The notes beneath the pieces were generated by a model. It ran no database searches. It had not been told where the DNA came from and was given only the letters and a program-made list of their open reading frames with translations. The position numbers and the translations under genes were made by a program. This document shows, in pieces, positions 1 through 11,807 of a DNA stretch of 64,000 nt. Every line of letters starts with the position of its first letter. The stretch's first letter is position 1. Source of the stretch: Trissonchulus latispiculum (lineage: Eukaryota > Nematoda > Enoplea > Enoplida > Ironidae); NCBI GenBank assembly GCA_030248195.1, contig JASAND010024090.1:43626-107625 (forward strand). Reading direction: 5' to 3'.

Positions 1-1050
1 TAATCTAACCCAATTTGTTTTTTAAAATTATTTTATAATTATTTTTTTAATAAAAAAAATAAAAGTAACAAAAACTTTTTTTTTAATTTTTTTTAAAAAA
101 AAAAAAAATGACCGTGACCTCAGGGATCAACACTGTTGGCGCAGTCGGACAACCAGACTGCATCGGTTGTGTTTCCGTTGATTAAATTATGCGCAATGCC
201 AAAAATGCGCACATTGAATGCTTTGACCTTCGAAATTAGGATTTTTGCTTTAGATTTTTGTGATTTTCTTTTATCTATTAATAATAGAAAATAGAAAAAA
301 AAAGAAACGGCCGGGGGGTCAAAGTTGGGGTTATAGAAGTTGTCATTTTTTCGCGTGAGCCAGGAAACTCTCCACACAAGCGTTTATGAATATGGACTCT
401 TGACAATTTGAATTTGTGCATCAAAATGGACAATTTATACATCAAAATACTCCTAAAATGTTAAACTACGTAGCCTTCGAATCTAGGCCTTTAAAATTTT
501 TTATTGATTTTTGAGTATTTAAAATTTGTCTTGATGCTAAAATCGTGCTAAATAATTATTCCAGAGTTTATAATAAAAGAAATAAAAGAAAACCCGAAAG
601 TAGGTCTATAGGTACAAGCATAAAATATCTTTCCACATAAATTTTCCGCTTTCTGTTTATCGAAATTTTGATAATTTGCAAGTAGTAAAACTGTGATTTC
701 AACGAACATTAGATGGTTTGTTAACGAAACATTTGATTATTGTTTTCTCTTGTATTATGCACTAAGCAGTAAATACAATCAACTTAATCTGCATAAAGAA
801 TGAAAGCTAAACTACCAATAATGTGACCTGCAAAATCTGTGATTTGCATATGTAATCGACTTCAAGCTATCTTGCCGCAAGATTTAATTGCTGCAATATT
901 GATGTCAGTTCCTTTTAAACATTGAGTTTGTATACATATTATGCGAGTATCTAGTTTTTCGTATGCTTTACCGTTTTACAGTTCTTGGCGGGTTTTGTGT
1001 TTCATCTTTGAGTTTGCATAGAAACATATTCTATGAATTTTGAGGTCTGA
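1..1050. other. AT-rich intergenic DNA, no gene seen
   Basis: A-T homopolymer runs fill the first ~110 bases. The rest is AT-rich sequence with frequent stops in all frames. I see no gene, RNA or repeat with defined ends here. Confidence 0.5.
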
Positions 1051-1051
1051 A

Positions 1052-1620
1052 AAGTTTATAATAGGGAGAGTAAGACAGTCAGGTCTTCCCAATTAGAATA
1101 AGCTTGCAAAATCTCGAGGGGAGGCTTCTCAGACATTCTTCAAAGCTGGCGGTTTTACCAAATGAAATACTATAACTTGAGCTAGCAAAATCGTATAGCA
1201 ATGATTTTTATATCATTCAGTTAACGTAGAACGATATCTTTTTAACGGTATAAGAATTATATGGTTCAGTTCAGGAAGTCTCTTGCAAAATCGGCAATAA
1301 GACATCCTTTCCACGAAAAATCTAAAAATTTCACCTTGTTTTCCAAATGCCTAAAGTTGTTGCCCGATTTATAAGGGAAATTTTTATATCGTTAAAAGGA
1401 TCTCCTTCTACGCAACATATGTAATGATATAAAAATTATTTCTGTAGGATTTTCCTAGCCCAAGTCATAGTATTCAATTTGACTAAAAGCCCGTTTTGAA
1501 AAATGGCAGCGTTTTGAAAAATGGCAGCGTTGTGCGTTTAAGTCCACGCTGAGAAGCCCCCCCCCCCCGAGATTTCAGCCTTAATGTTTCGAGCATATAT
1601 ATTGCAAGCTTATTCTCTAA
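1052..1620. repeat. Foldback element, copy 1 (right end truncated)
   Basis: The left part (AGTTTATAATA, then AATAAGCTTGCAAAATCTCG) is answered in inverted orientation by the right part (CGAGATTTCAGCC, then GCAAGCTTATTCT), with a ~150-bp spacer between the arms. The arms carry a C-rich run at 1556-1568. The same element recurs at 11808-12506 with both ends intact. There the terminal repeat is complete, which shows that this copy has lost the last ~40 bases of its right end. Confidence 0.7.
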
Positions 1621-1699
1621 GATTGTGTTACGTTAGGGCTACTGTTGCGTTAGGGCGCCCCTTAAAGTCACAGCTGGTAACTGGTCAGTTTTAGAAGGT

Positions 1700-2351
1700 G
1701 TAGCGTTGGGCCGGCCCGGGCTCGGCCCGGAGGCCCGAGGCCCGATACAAGGCCCGGGTTCGATTCTCGGCGATGGGGCCCGATCCGTTACCAAGCTCGG
1801 GCCTTCAGATTCAAGCCTAGCATGCCATTTTCAGTAGAATTTTACGTCACTTAATATTGTACTGTCTTATCAGCTGAAAAACCACCACTTTAAGACAGGC
1901 GTTTGCAATATAACATACTATTCTTCTGCGAGAGCCTATCTCAGAGTGCTAACTAGCCAATCACATTCATATAATGAGACCCAATCAGTCGACTATACCT
2001 GTTCAACTACTAAATCTACCTTCTCTGCAGTTGCATTGCCGAATCTGTTAATATTTTTAACACTTGCCAGAACCAAATCAGGCCAAAATTAGTTTGTGAA
2101 ATGTCTCATTTCTTGTTGTCTACATATATCACAAAACATCCTCAGAAGACATCACATTCGCAAAGGCCATAGTACATTCAACACTACCAAACATAGAGGC
2201 AAAATAAAAATCCGTTTTAGAAGGCCCAACGTCACCCGGGCCTGACCGGGCCCGGGCCGGGCCTCTCTCATAAAAAGAGGCCCGGGGCCGTGACCGTGAC
2301 CGGCCCGGCCCGGGGCCCGAGGCCCGATACAAGGCCCCGGCACAACTCTAA
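1700..2351. mobile_element. GGCCC-rich hAT-like element relic
   Basis: Two GC-rich ends, both containing GGCCCGAGGCCCGATACAAG, bracket ~450 bp of AT-rich DNA. The right end finishes in GGCACAACTCTA, the inverse of the TAGAGTTGTGCC terminus seen intact at 27321. The left end reads TAGCGTTGGGCC, a diverged version. I find no matching 8-bp flanking duplication, so the boundaries are approximate and the copy is probably old. Confidence 0.5.
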
Positions 2352-2359
2352 CAGCGATT

Positions 2360-2827
2360 ATATTCATTCGAAAGATCTTGTTGAGCTCTACATTTATGCT
2401 CTTTGAAGTAAGTTTCTAGCTTTTCGCTATCGTGAGATATAGTCGATTTTCCTATTTTGGCATTGAAAACTTGTCAGTTTTGCAGAAATCAAATAATGCG
2501 CCATTTCTTGAGCTACGTGAGCCGTAACATTAAACTACGGGTGTCAATTTGAAGGTCTCGTCGAGAGTATGCGTGACATTATAATCTTCTACCCCGTACG
2601 CTGCTATCATAGAAAATGTAGTTTTTGTAAAAACATGACCAAATTTTTTTCCAGCGATTGTGGAGCATTTACTACGCAAGCTAGATGTTTGACACTTACT
2701 GGACGTGTTTTACACTAAAATACCCAGGGACCCTTTTTTAGTTGTCCCGATTGTTGCTTTCTAGCTAAAGTGGTCGCTTGCCAAAAAATAATAAATTAAA
2801 GATAGTGTCATATATAGCTGTATTACT
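2360..2827. other. Intergenic DNA, nothing recognised
   Basis: Unique-looking AT-rich sequence between two repeats. No reading frame of useful length and no repeat boundary is visible. Confidence 0.4.
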
Positions 2828-2831
2828 TTAA

Positions 2832-4082
2832 GGTGCTAGTTCAGGTTCGCGTATTTGTGGCTAAGGGGGGGGCGGCTAAAATGGGGATGCCCCGAATTTG
2901 TCCGAATGGCCTTCTTTTTGGCGAAGTTAAAGAGCATGGGTGTGGTCAAACAATACTTGGTCGTTGGTGCTTAGCTGCCTTCCAGCCATATGCAGCCGTC
3001 GCGTTTATGTGCCCGACCCCCCCCCTTTTTCACAACTATCAACATAATTAATTAAAAATTTCTGCTGGATGCAAAACCCTAGCTTCAAGCTTGTCATTGG
3101 CAAATATGATTTGGCACATGTGCCCCTATCTGCGGAAAAATACTAGACGTCTGTATCTTATCTGCATCTAAGGGAATTACTGTTCAAAGTTGAAGTTTCG
3201 GCAAAATTTTTGTAAATTTTTGGCTAACGAAACGAATACTTTATTACTGGTGCGAGCTATAAGGCTGTAATGTATAGGAGTACTCATTTGTGCCAAATGG
3301 CAAGAAATTCTGCCGCGTGAAAAAACTTTGTCAACTTTAATCTTCAAAAATTGCCGAAACCGCCATTTTCAGTCTGTCGGATCCTGAGTAAAGGCTTTCT
3401 GCAGTCATAGAAGCCGCAAAACCTTCACTAATCGAGCTGAAATCTTTTGGTGGTGAGTTTTCGACCACGCTGAGTTGAAATATCTCAAAACATTTCAATT
3501 TCAGAAAGTTTGATTTTCGATTTCTGGCTGGGGTACCATTGCCCAAAAAAGGCGATTTTGGCAATTTTTGAAGATTAAAGTTGACATAAAAATTTTTCAC
3601 ACGGCAGAATTTCTTGCCATTTGGCACAAATGAGTACTCTTATAGGGTCACCTTTTTTGCCAAATTACAGCCTTATAGCTCGCACCAGTAATAAAATTTT
3701 TCTTTCTTTAGCCAAAATCTTTAAATTTTTGCCGAAACTTCAACTTTGAAGAGTAATTCCCTTAGATGCAGATAAGATAAGATACAGACGTCTAGTATTT
3801 TTCAGCAGATACGGGCACATGTGCCAAGTCACAATGGCAAGTGGCAACCTTGAAGCAAGGTTTTGCAGCCAGCAGAGATTTTTAATTAATTATGTTGGTA
3901 GTTGTGAAAAGGGGGGGTCGGGCACATGACTGGAAGGCAGCTAAGATCTCAGTACCCGGTATTTTTGACCACACCCATGCTCTATATATATCTTCGCCTG
4001 AAAGTAGGCCAATGAGACAAAGTCGGGGCAAAAGTTTAGTCGCCCCCACTTATATGAAACACATATTTTTGGTAATTTTGCC
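2832..4082. mobile_element. Long foldback element with TTAA at the left end
   Basis: Two arms of ~500 bp are inverted copies of each other. Examples are GAGCATGGGTGTGGTCAAA against its inverse near 3970, the poly-C run near 3020 against poly-G near 3910, and TAGACGTCTGTATC against GATACAGACGTCTA. The left end is TTAA followed by GGTGCTAGTTC, related to the TTAA elements at 46320 and 52960. The right end is less clear, with CTAA in the expected place. The centre (3440-3520) resembles the foldback at 45290. Small reading frames on both strands are arm sequence, not genes. Confidence 0.65.
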
Positions 4083-4249
4083 CTAAGATGGTTGACGGTA
4101 ACTAACTGACATTAATTGAAGTGGCATATACGAAATAATTAGCCCCGCTATAAACTCACAAAATCTTCGTTATAAAAATCTAATAAAAATCAAAATCTTA
4201 TAGATATAAAAGTTAACAAAAATTTCAGCAAATTTCCGCAATTCCAGCT

Positions 4250-4440
4250 AACAAGATTTCAGCAAAATTTGAGCTTAGCCAGCTTGGCCGAATTTGGTCA
4301 CAGATTTCACCAAAATTTGAGCTTGGCCAGCTTGGACACAGACTTCAGCAATTTCAGCAAAGTTTGAGCTTGGCCAGCTTGGACACAGATTTCAGCAATA
4401 GTTGAGCTTGGCCAGCTTGGCCGAGCTTGGAAACAGAGCT
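4250..4440 (+). repeat. Short tandem repeat, 38-48 bp unit
   Basis: The phrase GAGCTTGGCCAGCTTGG recurs at about 4271, 4319, 4366 and 4404, each followed by a CACAGATTTCAGCAA-like segment. It is a degenerate minisatellite with no coding signal. Confidence 0.75.
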
Positions 4441-4926
4441 GGAAAAAACCGAAAAGAGCTAGAAAAAAACCGAAAATTTCTCAAGTAGGACACTTCAGTA
4501 CTTTTAAATTTGTTTTCGCCTTTATTTGTTCTATATTGCGTAATACATTTATTTTTCAAGGCTATGGTTCCGGTTCCATCTGCGAATCAGGTCGCTGTCG
4601 CCACAGCGGCACACTTATTAATTTTCTTGAGTTCACTACATTTTTCGAACATTTTCTGTTTCTTGAAAAGTTTTTGTTCCACTGAAGCGGAATATATACC
4701 TCGGGGTTATGGCATGTATAGGTAGTGGATGTTCGCCGTAATTGTCTTCAGCGTCTCTTTATCTTCAGCACATGGGCTAGTTAGTACATAGGTATATATA
4801 TTTATTTTTAGTCAGTAAAATCGATCGGTCTGTTTCAGAAGTTTCACTGAATGATATAAATTTAACAAAATTAAACAACACGCCCCGGCGTTATTTGCAT
4901 CTGAAATACTCTTGAAACATTATTGA
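4441..4926. other. Intergenic DNA, nothing recognised
   Basis: AT-rich sequence with a 71-codon open frame (4510-4725) that has no recognisable domain. I do not call it a gene. Confidence 0.4.
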
Positions 4927-5246
4927 AGATCACATACTGATATTACGTAATCTCCGTGCTACAAATTACTTGTAGCACGCTACGGCGTTCTACAAATAAT
5001 TTACAGAACTATGCACGTCAGAGCATGCTCTCATCTATGTGTAGGAACTAATCTTCAGTTGAAAAAGTAGATGTGAGTTATACAATATTGTATAACTCAT
5101 ATCTATTTTTTTAACTAAAGATCAGTTCCTACATATAGATGAGAGCACGCTCTGACGTGCATCGTGCTACAAATTATTTGTAGCACGATGCAGCGTGCTA
5201 CAAATAATTTGTAGCACGGAGATTACGTAATATCAGTATGTGATCT
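4927..5246. repeat. 320-bp near-perfect palindrome
   Basis: The sequence reads AGATCACATACTGATATTAC at the left end and its exact inverse at the right end, closing on GAGTTATACAATATTGTATAACTC-type symmetry near 5085. Smaller palindromes of the form CGTGCTACAAAT/ATTTGTAGCACG lie within the arms. No loop or coding content is visible. The CGTGCTACAAA phrase links it to the palindrome at 5421-7431. Confidence 0.85.
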
Positions 5247-5434
5247 TATCTCGATAAAAATTGTATTTTTGCATTTTAACGGATTTTAATCACGAAGTGC
5301 TTATTTTTGGAACTAAAACTAGATAAATATTGTCGGGGAACCTATCTCAGTAAAATTAATATTTATTTATTTTGAAGGTTTTAACAGTGGTGACGAAGGT
5401 TTTGTGCCTTATTCGTTATACAAGTACTTTGTAG

Positions 5435-7263
5435 TAGAGTTGGGACCGGTTCCAATTTTCAAAACCGGTTCCGGTTCCGGTTCTAGAGTACCGGTTCCGG
5501 TTCCGGTTCCGGTTCCGGTTCTAGCTTCCGGTTCCCGGTTCCAAGTACAAAATTCGTAGTTACATTTTAACATTATTTAATATTGGATGCAGGCCCCCAG
5601 CAAGGGTTATACAATCAAAATTATAAAGCAATACTGCAAAACAATTGGAATAGGTAATGCGATAATAACCAACTGGCTTAAACTTTTTGTTTACTTAGAA
5701 TTTTGAAGTTTTCGCCTTACCTTGAAGTTGCTCCATTACAAATGCTGTTACTGTATGCACAACATACACTAAAACTTGTAAAAAAATTAAAACTTTAGTA
5801 GAATGGTCAAGCAAATTGTTTCGATAATTCACGGTGAGATTCTACTGTGCATCTAAATGCAAACAGCGCCTTCTGAACAGAATCTTGTATGTAAACTGCA
5901 CAACGTTTCAGTAAAACATGCTAAGAATTGAAATGTACTGGAGCTTAAATTTTTATTTCTTTAAAAAGAGTACAGTGTCAGAAGCAAATAGTTTCCAAAA
6001 CATTTAAATGCATTCAAAATATTTAAAAGCTGAAAGCCAAATTGGAAAGAAGAACATATATATTAAAGTTATATTTAACGAGGAAATGTACAGTCGCTTA
6101 ATTACACAAAATAGCTAGCAGATACTTCTACATGCTGTTCCATTATTTGAACTTTGATTGACTTTCGTCTCTGTTGCCGAATAGCTTAAAAATAAGAAAA
6201 TAAGTACTCAACTTTCGAAGTTTTCTAAAATTTACTATTTTTTAAAAAAATGTTGCTTAAATCTTGCGTGCTGACAACACCACCTTCCATTTACCAATTT
6301 TTTGAGAAGATATACTCAATTTCCGACTACATCCATCCCATCGAGCTCTCATTTTTTCTATGAGGTTAATATTCAAATATGTAAGCTGGTTAAAGTTTTC
6401 ATTCGGCGATGTATCGTTCACGTCTGAACGAAAGTGCCCGTCTTTCATTAATTACATTTGGAATTTTAGAACAGAAAATTTCAAAAATTCGTTAAAATTA
6501 ATTTAGAGACATTTTCACAACTGCATTTTGTAATACACACAAAATTACTTAACAAAATTTGAAAAATCAAAAGCATGAAAACAAAAATTACGAAATTCCT
6601 TCCGGAATAAAGGAAGTAGAAATTTTCGCTTACAATACATGTTCCTAATTTTTCAAGTATGTTTAACATTTAATTTTTGTCTTAACAGACGGGATAATGT
6701 CACTAGTGTTGATTCAAAGAAACATTTGAAATTTCTCTTAATTCTATGCCTCGGCTTCAGTGAAACCTGAAACGTGCCTCGATCGCCTGAAAAGGGGAAG
6801 CGGTGAGTTTGTGTCACCTTCAGTGGAAGCTGAACCTGTCGTTTTCAGTTTAGGGTCTAAATTTATTCTATGGAGTGTCAGCTTCAGTTTCAGTTCCAAT
6901 AAATCCTTCATTTCACGTTTAGTTTGAAACTCTTAATTATTATCAGTCTCATCCTGCATATTTCTCCTTCAGGTCTAAATTTGTTTAGTTTCAGTTCAAA
7001 CTAGACTTTTAGTTTCAATTCCAGTCACTAGCTTGAAAAAGACAATATGAATGGCAACCACAAAAAGCAAAATCCAGCTTTTGCAAAATTTAAACTCCTG
7101 CAAAAAAAATTAGTTCAAGTCCATTTTTAAGAGTGGAACCGGCCGGTTCCAAATCCTACCGGTTCCGGTTCCGGTTCCGGTTCTAAAATTCCTTCCGGTT
7201 CGGTTCCGGTTCCGGTTCCGGTTCCGGTTCCAACCGGTTCTAGTGGAACCGGTCCCAACTCTA
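5435..7263. mobile_element. Non-autonomous hAT-like element (1,829 bp)
   Basis: The termini are TAGAGTTGGGACCGGTTCC and its inverse. The 8-bp target duplication CTTTGTAG sits at 5427-5434 and 7264-7271. An 8-bp duplication and a YARNG-type terminus are typical of hAT elements. Both subterminal regions are arrays of CCGGTT. The interior is AT-rich without a transposase frame. It sits inside the left arm of a palindromic element (7264-7431 plus 5421-5434). Confidence 0.9.
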
Positions 7264-7431
7264 CTTTGTAGCACGGTTTTGCATTCACAGTTTTGTAAAT
7301 TCATCAAGCGGGAAGCCCTCGTGCGCGACACTCGTGCGCTTAGCGCACTCGTGCCGCACACTCGGAGCTTCCCGCACGATGAACGTACATATCTGTGAAT
7401 GCACTAAAAACCGTGCTACAAAGTATACTTG
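7264..7431. repeat. Palindromic element interrupted by the hAT insertion
   Basis: The right end CCGTGCTACAAAGTATACTTG-type sequence is the inverse of CAAGTACTTTGTAG (5421-5434) joined to GCACGG (7271 on). The palindrome is therefore split by the insertion at 5435-7263. Its centre is GC-rich (GTGCGCTTAGCGCAC-like, near 7335). It shares GTGCTACAAA with the palindrome at 4927. Confidence 0.8.
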
Positions 7432-8222
7432 ATTACAGGACGTCTACGCATTGTGTCTTTAGTGGCATAGTAGGTAGCATACAGCGTAGTAGCATACTGT
7501 TTCTACACGAGGTGACTAAAACCAGTATATATCTGGATCAGGATCACTTGTCCAACGTTATTATTATTTCATAAGGACAAGGCCCCAGCTCTGCCCAGAT
7601 GCATTTTGATTTGCTTTATTACATAGGCTCTACGAATTCTTCATGTTTACTGTCATTGCTCACTCATTTCTGTGTTCGCTAGGTTACTACGTATGTTGTT
7701 TTAATTTTTTAAATCGGTTAATTTAATGAAGTATAATATTTCGAAATTTCAGCACAATAAAGAACGAATAAGTCCTTGAAAGTTTGGGGAGAAAAGAATT
7801 AGTTTAACTTAAATTTGTTCAATTTTAATTTCTCTCTCTCAATTTTTTGATAGCCTTTGCAAATTCAAAACAAATGCAAGGAGAGAACGACAAAGAACAT
7901 ACAGGTTATATTTATCACAATACCTAATAATCAAGTACGGCCATTAGGTCTTTCTCTTTCTCGAACACTTCTGTAACTGTGACTTTACTGAAAATTTGTG
8001 TTACAGCTATAAAAAGAAAGAATTCAAAAGCTATAAAAAGGAAGAATTCAGAATCTTAATTTTGAAGTTTTTATTAATTGTTAGGAGCCGGGGCCTTGCA
8101 TTCATAAAATAAGTTCATAAAATTATTGTTAATAGCGCTAGGAAACGATTATAAATTTGATCCAATTGATAAGACAATAGTTGGAAAGTTCAAAACTATA
8201 CTGCTGAAAGTTTAATTACAGC
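7432..8222. other. Intergenic DNA, nothing recognised
   Basis: AT-rich sequence with a short duplication of AGCTATAAAAAG(A/G)AAGAATTCA at ~8008 and ~8029. No gene or element ends are visible. Confidence 0.4.
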
Positions 8223-8224
8223 GG

Positions 8225-8350
8225 AACGGTGAAATCTTTCATTCGGAAAATGTAACCGGTGATATTTTTCCGGTGAGGGGAGACATTTCACCGGTGAAAT
8301 TTTTCCGGGGAGAAAATTTCTAGGGGGAAATTTTCACCGTGACAGCGGCG
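8225..8350. mobile_element. Solo terminus of the TGTCACAGGG element family
   Basis: Alternating TTTTTCCGG and GGGGAAA blocks end in CACCGTGACA. They match the right ends of the complete elements at 14225-16160 and 18856-20081. No partner end is seen, so this is a fragment. Confidence 0.5.
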
Positions 8351-8770
8351 GACCCGGTCCGGTCAGCCGCTGAGTGCAAGCCTGAGCAGGGCCTCGGAAG
8401 CCCGGTCTGGCCCGCTTGCGTATTTATAAAATGTACAGTCGGTTGACCCGATCAGGTATGATTCACTGGTTCACTTTGATTGTTTTTCAAGCTAAACTCC
8501 AAAAAGTAAAATGATCGATCGAGCGCTACAAATCTTGTAAATTGCTGCACAGTTATTGCGTATTGTAGTTTCTAAATGCCGTGGCTTCACCTTGGCCTGT
8601 CGGACCTACCGGGCCTGCCGAACCCGCCTTGTCTAGTAGGCTTAGCGTGCCTCCGTTCTCCGGGCCGCCCCTGTAAGTTCCGGTGGCCCGGACAGTAGTA
8701 TTGTTCACCGGCACAAGTTTTTCGTGCCACTTTTCCCCGGCTATCTAAAATTCAAGATATTTGACAGTCT
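8351..8770. other. GC-rich transposon remnants
   Basis: Clusters of GGCCCG, CCGGGCCTGCC and GGCCCGGAC recall the subterminal blocks of the hAT-like elements at 1700 and 27321. Ends and target duplications are not recognisable. Confidence 0.35.
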
Positions 8771-8826
8771 TCAAGGCAGATTGTAGTTAGTTAGTTGTAG
8801 CGGTAAGTCGCAGACACTGTGGCACT

Positions 8827-9286
8827 TACGTAGATGGGGGCCCTATTTTTGCCTTGGTCCCCCCTTAGGATTCGAAACACTTTTTGTCTCCGAAAAGTTG
8901 CCCCTAGGGTAATTCGGGGGTGCTGAGTCCGAATCTGCAATCGCAATTTCGTGAAAATCAATTTTTACAGATTTTTCAAAAATTCGTCAGTAACTCGATT
9001 TTGATAGCTCGTATCGAAATTTCGACTGCATATTCGGAATCAGCACCCCCGAATTACCCTAGGCGCAACTTTCGCGAAAATCGGAGACAAAAAATTTTTG
9101 ATCGACTTTGATCGATCGATTCTACTGATCGACCAATTCATCAAATCGATCTCTCGATTCGATTTTTGAAATCAGCGACCTCGATTTACTCTAGAGGCAA
9201 GTTCTCACCCAAATCGGAGACAAACAGTTTTTTCGAATCCTAAGGGGGGACCAAGGCAAAAATTTTGTTCCCCCCATCTACATACG
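8827..9286. repeat. Foldback element with GGACCAAGG motif
   Basis: The left arm (GTAGATGGGGG, then CCTTGGTCCCCCCTTAGGAT) is inverted at the right (ATCCTAAGGGGGGACCAAGG, then CCCCCCATCTAC). An inner pair, CGGGGGTGCTGA and TCAGCACCCCCG, extends the symmetry. The GGGGGGACCAAGG motif recurs in the foldbacks at 45290, 50240 and 51301. The 63-codon frame inside (8920-9111) is arm sequence. Confidence 0.7.
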
Positions 9287-9289
9287 CAA

Positions 9290-9674
9290 GCTAGACGCAT
9301 TATTCACTTTTGTAAGAGTAAAAATTTTAAATGTTTCCAGTACCAATTTTTGCGTTTTTTCCAGAAATTTCTTTCTGGTAGCGGTAGCGGGACGCAAGGT
9401 TGACGCAAATCCGAAAACCAAAAAACCCTGCCTGTATTTGGTCGGCCGGTCTCTTATTTACCGACAGGCCTGTCACCGGCCGGCCGGTCTAGACATGGCC
9501 GGTGCACAACACTACCGGGTACAGCATTTTCTTAACGGCACAATTCTATTTATAAGCTGTTCAACATGCTAAACTCTTAATATTGGATTCACAAAACAAG
9601 GCTATTTTGTTGTTTAAACGGCCAAATTGTTTTGTGAACGCACCATAGTGTTTGCCCATTTTGTTGTATTTTCA
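9290..9674. other. Upstream region of F-box copy 1
   Basis: Contains a GGCCGG-rich patch (9450-9510), probably a decayed transposon end, then AT-rich sequence running into the splice acceptor at 9675. No 5' exon or promoter could be identified for the gene that follows. Confidence 0.35.
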
Positions 9675-9699
9675 GGAATTTATTTTCCTTACCATCACC
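9661..9699 (+). promoter_or_regulatory. Splice acceptor and 24-nt 5' leader of F-box copy 1
   Basis: A pyrimidine-rich tract ending TTTTCAG (AG at 9674-9675) is followed by 24 nt (GAATTTATTTTCCTTACC...) and then the ATG at 9700. The other three paralogues have an AG at nearly the same distance. This marks either an intron in the 5' untranslated region or a spliced-leader acceptor. Confidence 0.6.
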
Positions 9700-11642
9700 A
9701 TGTCCCAGGATTACTCCAGCATTTTTCATTGCCTGCCCGAACATCTTGTGGTCGATATTCTGCGCCACGTTCCCTGGCGTCAGAAAGTTTCCTGGGAAAC
9801 TGTTTCCAAAAGATTTCGTCTCCTCGTATTTCAGTCGTATGACAGCGTAAACGCATTGGGATTTGGTGCAGCTGATGCTCCCGATGATTTTACTGTGATA
9901 ATTGTGGATTTTGTTAATCATACCATGCATGATCGACTTGACTGGGCCATGGACCGATTTCGTGGACTGAAAGAGCTCTACTTGCTAAGCCCGATTGAGG
10001 ATACGGTTTTGGTGCGGGTTTTAAGTGCTTTTCCTAATTGCAAACGCTAGGATCACACTTGACAGCACTGAAGAAGATCTATGACCTTGAGGCTTTACCC
10101 GCCAATATCCTTGTTCATCTTCTTGATGCTGACGAAGACCTCTACGATCGGACGGACTTTAGAAGAATGGCCCAATTCCTCGCCTCACGTGGTTGTCAGT
10201 TTTCCTGTTTTCTGGAGGACGAGGTCGGCAGTGGTGGGGAATTCATTCCTTCGACTGTGTCCGAATATTCCGCTTTCTCCTGTTTCCGTTCGTCGCCATT
10301 CAGTTTAACAACGGGGAACGAGTCAGCGCTTAAATCATTAATTCTGAACAGCTATCCGTTATCATATCAGTCACTGACCCTTCTTAGCCAATGTTGCCCG
10401 TTACTGGAAGAATTGTCCTTTAATGGTTGCCCCGAGCACGAGAATCCGGACAACGAATTGGAGAATGTGCCGTTTCCACGACTCAACTTTCGTCAGCTGA
10501 GAAGTTTGCGCATAGATTCGAGGAGTATGATTCCCGATTCGTGCCTGTTCGGAATTGCCAAGTTTGGACTGCTCCAGCAGCTTGAAATTAAGCCTGTAAG
10601 CGCTGCATCCATAATAAATTTGGTTGCTCTCCATCAAAACTTGACAATCTTGAACTGTTATATTTCTGAAGACTTGCCACTGGTGCAGGAATTTCTCGAA
10701 TGTTCTTTTCCAAAACTGCGTCAGCTTCAATCCGCCGCTGTCAAGTTTGTTGCGTCTGAAACTGTTTGGAAAACTACACGATACGAGTTGCCAGAAGGAT
10801 TGGTTTGGCCTAATTTGACATCCTTCACCTTGGCCTGTGAGAAAACTGAGGTAAACCAGGTTGCCACGATTCCTGATTTCGGTTCATCTTTTTCTGGTTT
10901 CTTGAACAGCATCATTTATCTGTCTCTAAGCGGTCTGCAGCTTCATACTGAAATTTTCTGTCCTCTACTGGAAGAGCTTGTGCTTGATGAGATTGATTTT
11001 GCCAAGGATCAGGCCGGATTTAAAGTCGGCGCTTCCTTCAAATCACTCACAATATCCGATCCAAAGATGGATCCTGCAAGAGTGATATCCAAAAACAGTA
11101 CCATTTCAGGTCCATGCCATCTCAGTCTAAACATCGGAAGCTATGTTGAGCCGGATCAAAATGACAGTTTACCACTAAAAACTTTTTTGAAATATATCAG
11201 ATCGGTGTCCAAAAGCCTTCGGGTGATCAACATTGACTGTCTTACCCGTGCTACGTCTGATTATTATTCGCCCGTATTAGGTCCTGCTTTGGGCAAGGTT
11301 TTGGGACGTCTGTCGAATTTGAAATCTGTGACTGTGGAAGCTTTTCCAACTGTTCTCGTGGATATGCTGGGAGTGCTGGTTGATAAACGACAGCGTATGA
11401 TTAATGATGGTGCCCATGTGGAATTGTTGGAATATTCCTTTATGTATGATCAGCAGCAAACGAAATTGCGTGGATATTGTGCCAAAATGAAGGCCAAACG
11501 AGATGTGAAGAATTTGATAAAATACCATCCGTTTCTGCAAAGAGACTCTTTTATTAATCCTTGTCCTCAGTTAAACATGGACAATTTCATCATTGTCTTG
11601 GATCCTGATTATTGTTCTGGTAAATGTTGTCTTACTGTGTGA
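9700..11642 (+). CDS. F-box/leucine-rich repeat protein, copy 1, broken by a one-base frameshift
   Basis: F-box proteins bind Skp1 through the F-box and present substrates to SCF ubiquitin ligases; that role is inferred from the family. Residues ~10-52 are F-box-like (CLPEHLVVDILRHVPWRQKV, then a conserved Ser/Phe/Leu pattern). The rest has degenerate leucine-rich repeats such as PLLEELSFNG and PLLEELVLDEI. The ATG at 9700 aligns with the starts of the paralogues. The frame reads 113 codons to FPN at 10036-10038, then hits a stop; the paralogue-like continuation LQTLGSHL resumes at 10038 in another frame and stays open for 534 codons. One T seems missing. Total length would be ~647 residues, as in the paralogues. 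It is on the opposite strand to the other three copies and is the most divergent. It could be a recent pseudogene or an assembly error. Confidence 0.8.
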
Positions 11643-11807
11643 AAACGGGTTTAGAACTATCCGAAGAAATGTTTGCGAACCTTGTATTTTTTGTTATCGT
11701 GTTAGTCGAAGTTAACAAAATTTGAATCTTGTTCATGTATTCCTTTTGATATTGTGCTATTATGTTATCGAGGCATCAAAACATTAGCGGCTATTATCTT
11801 TATCAAG

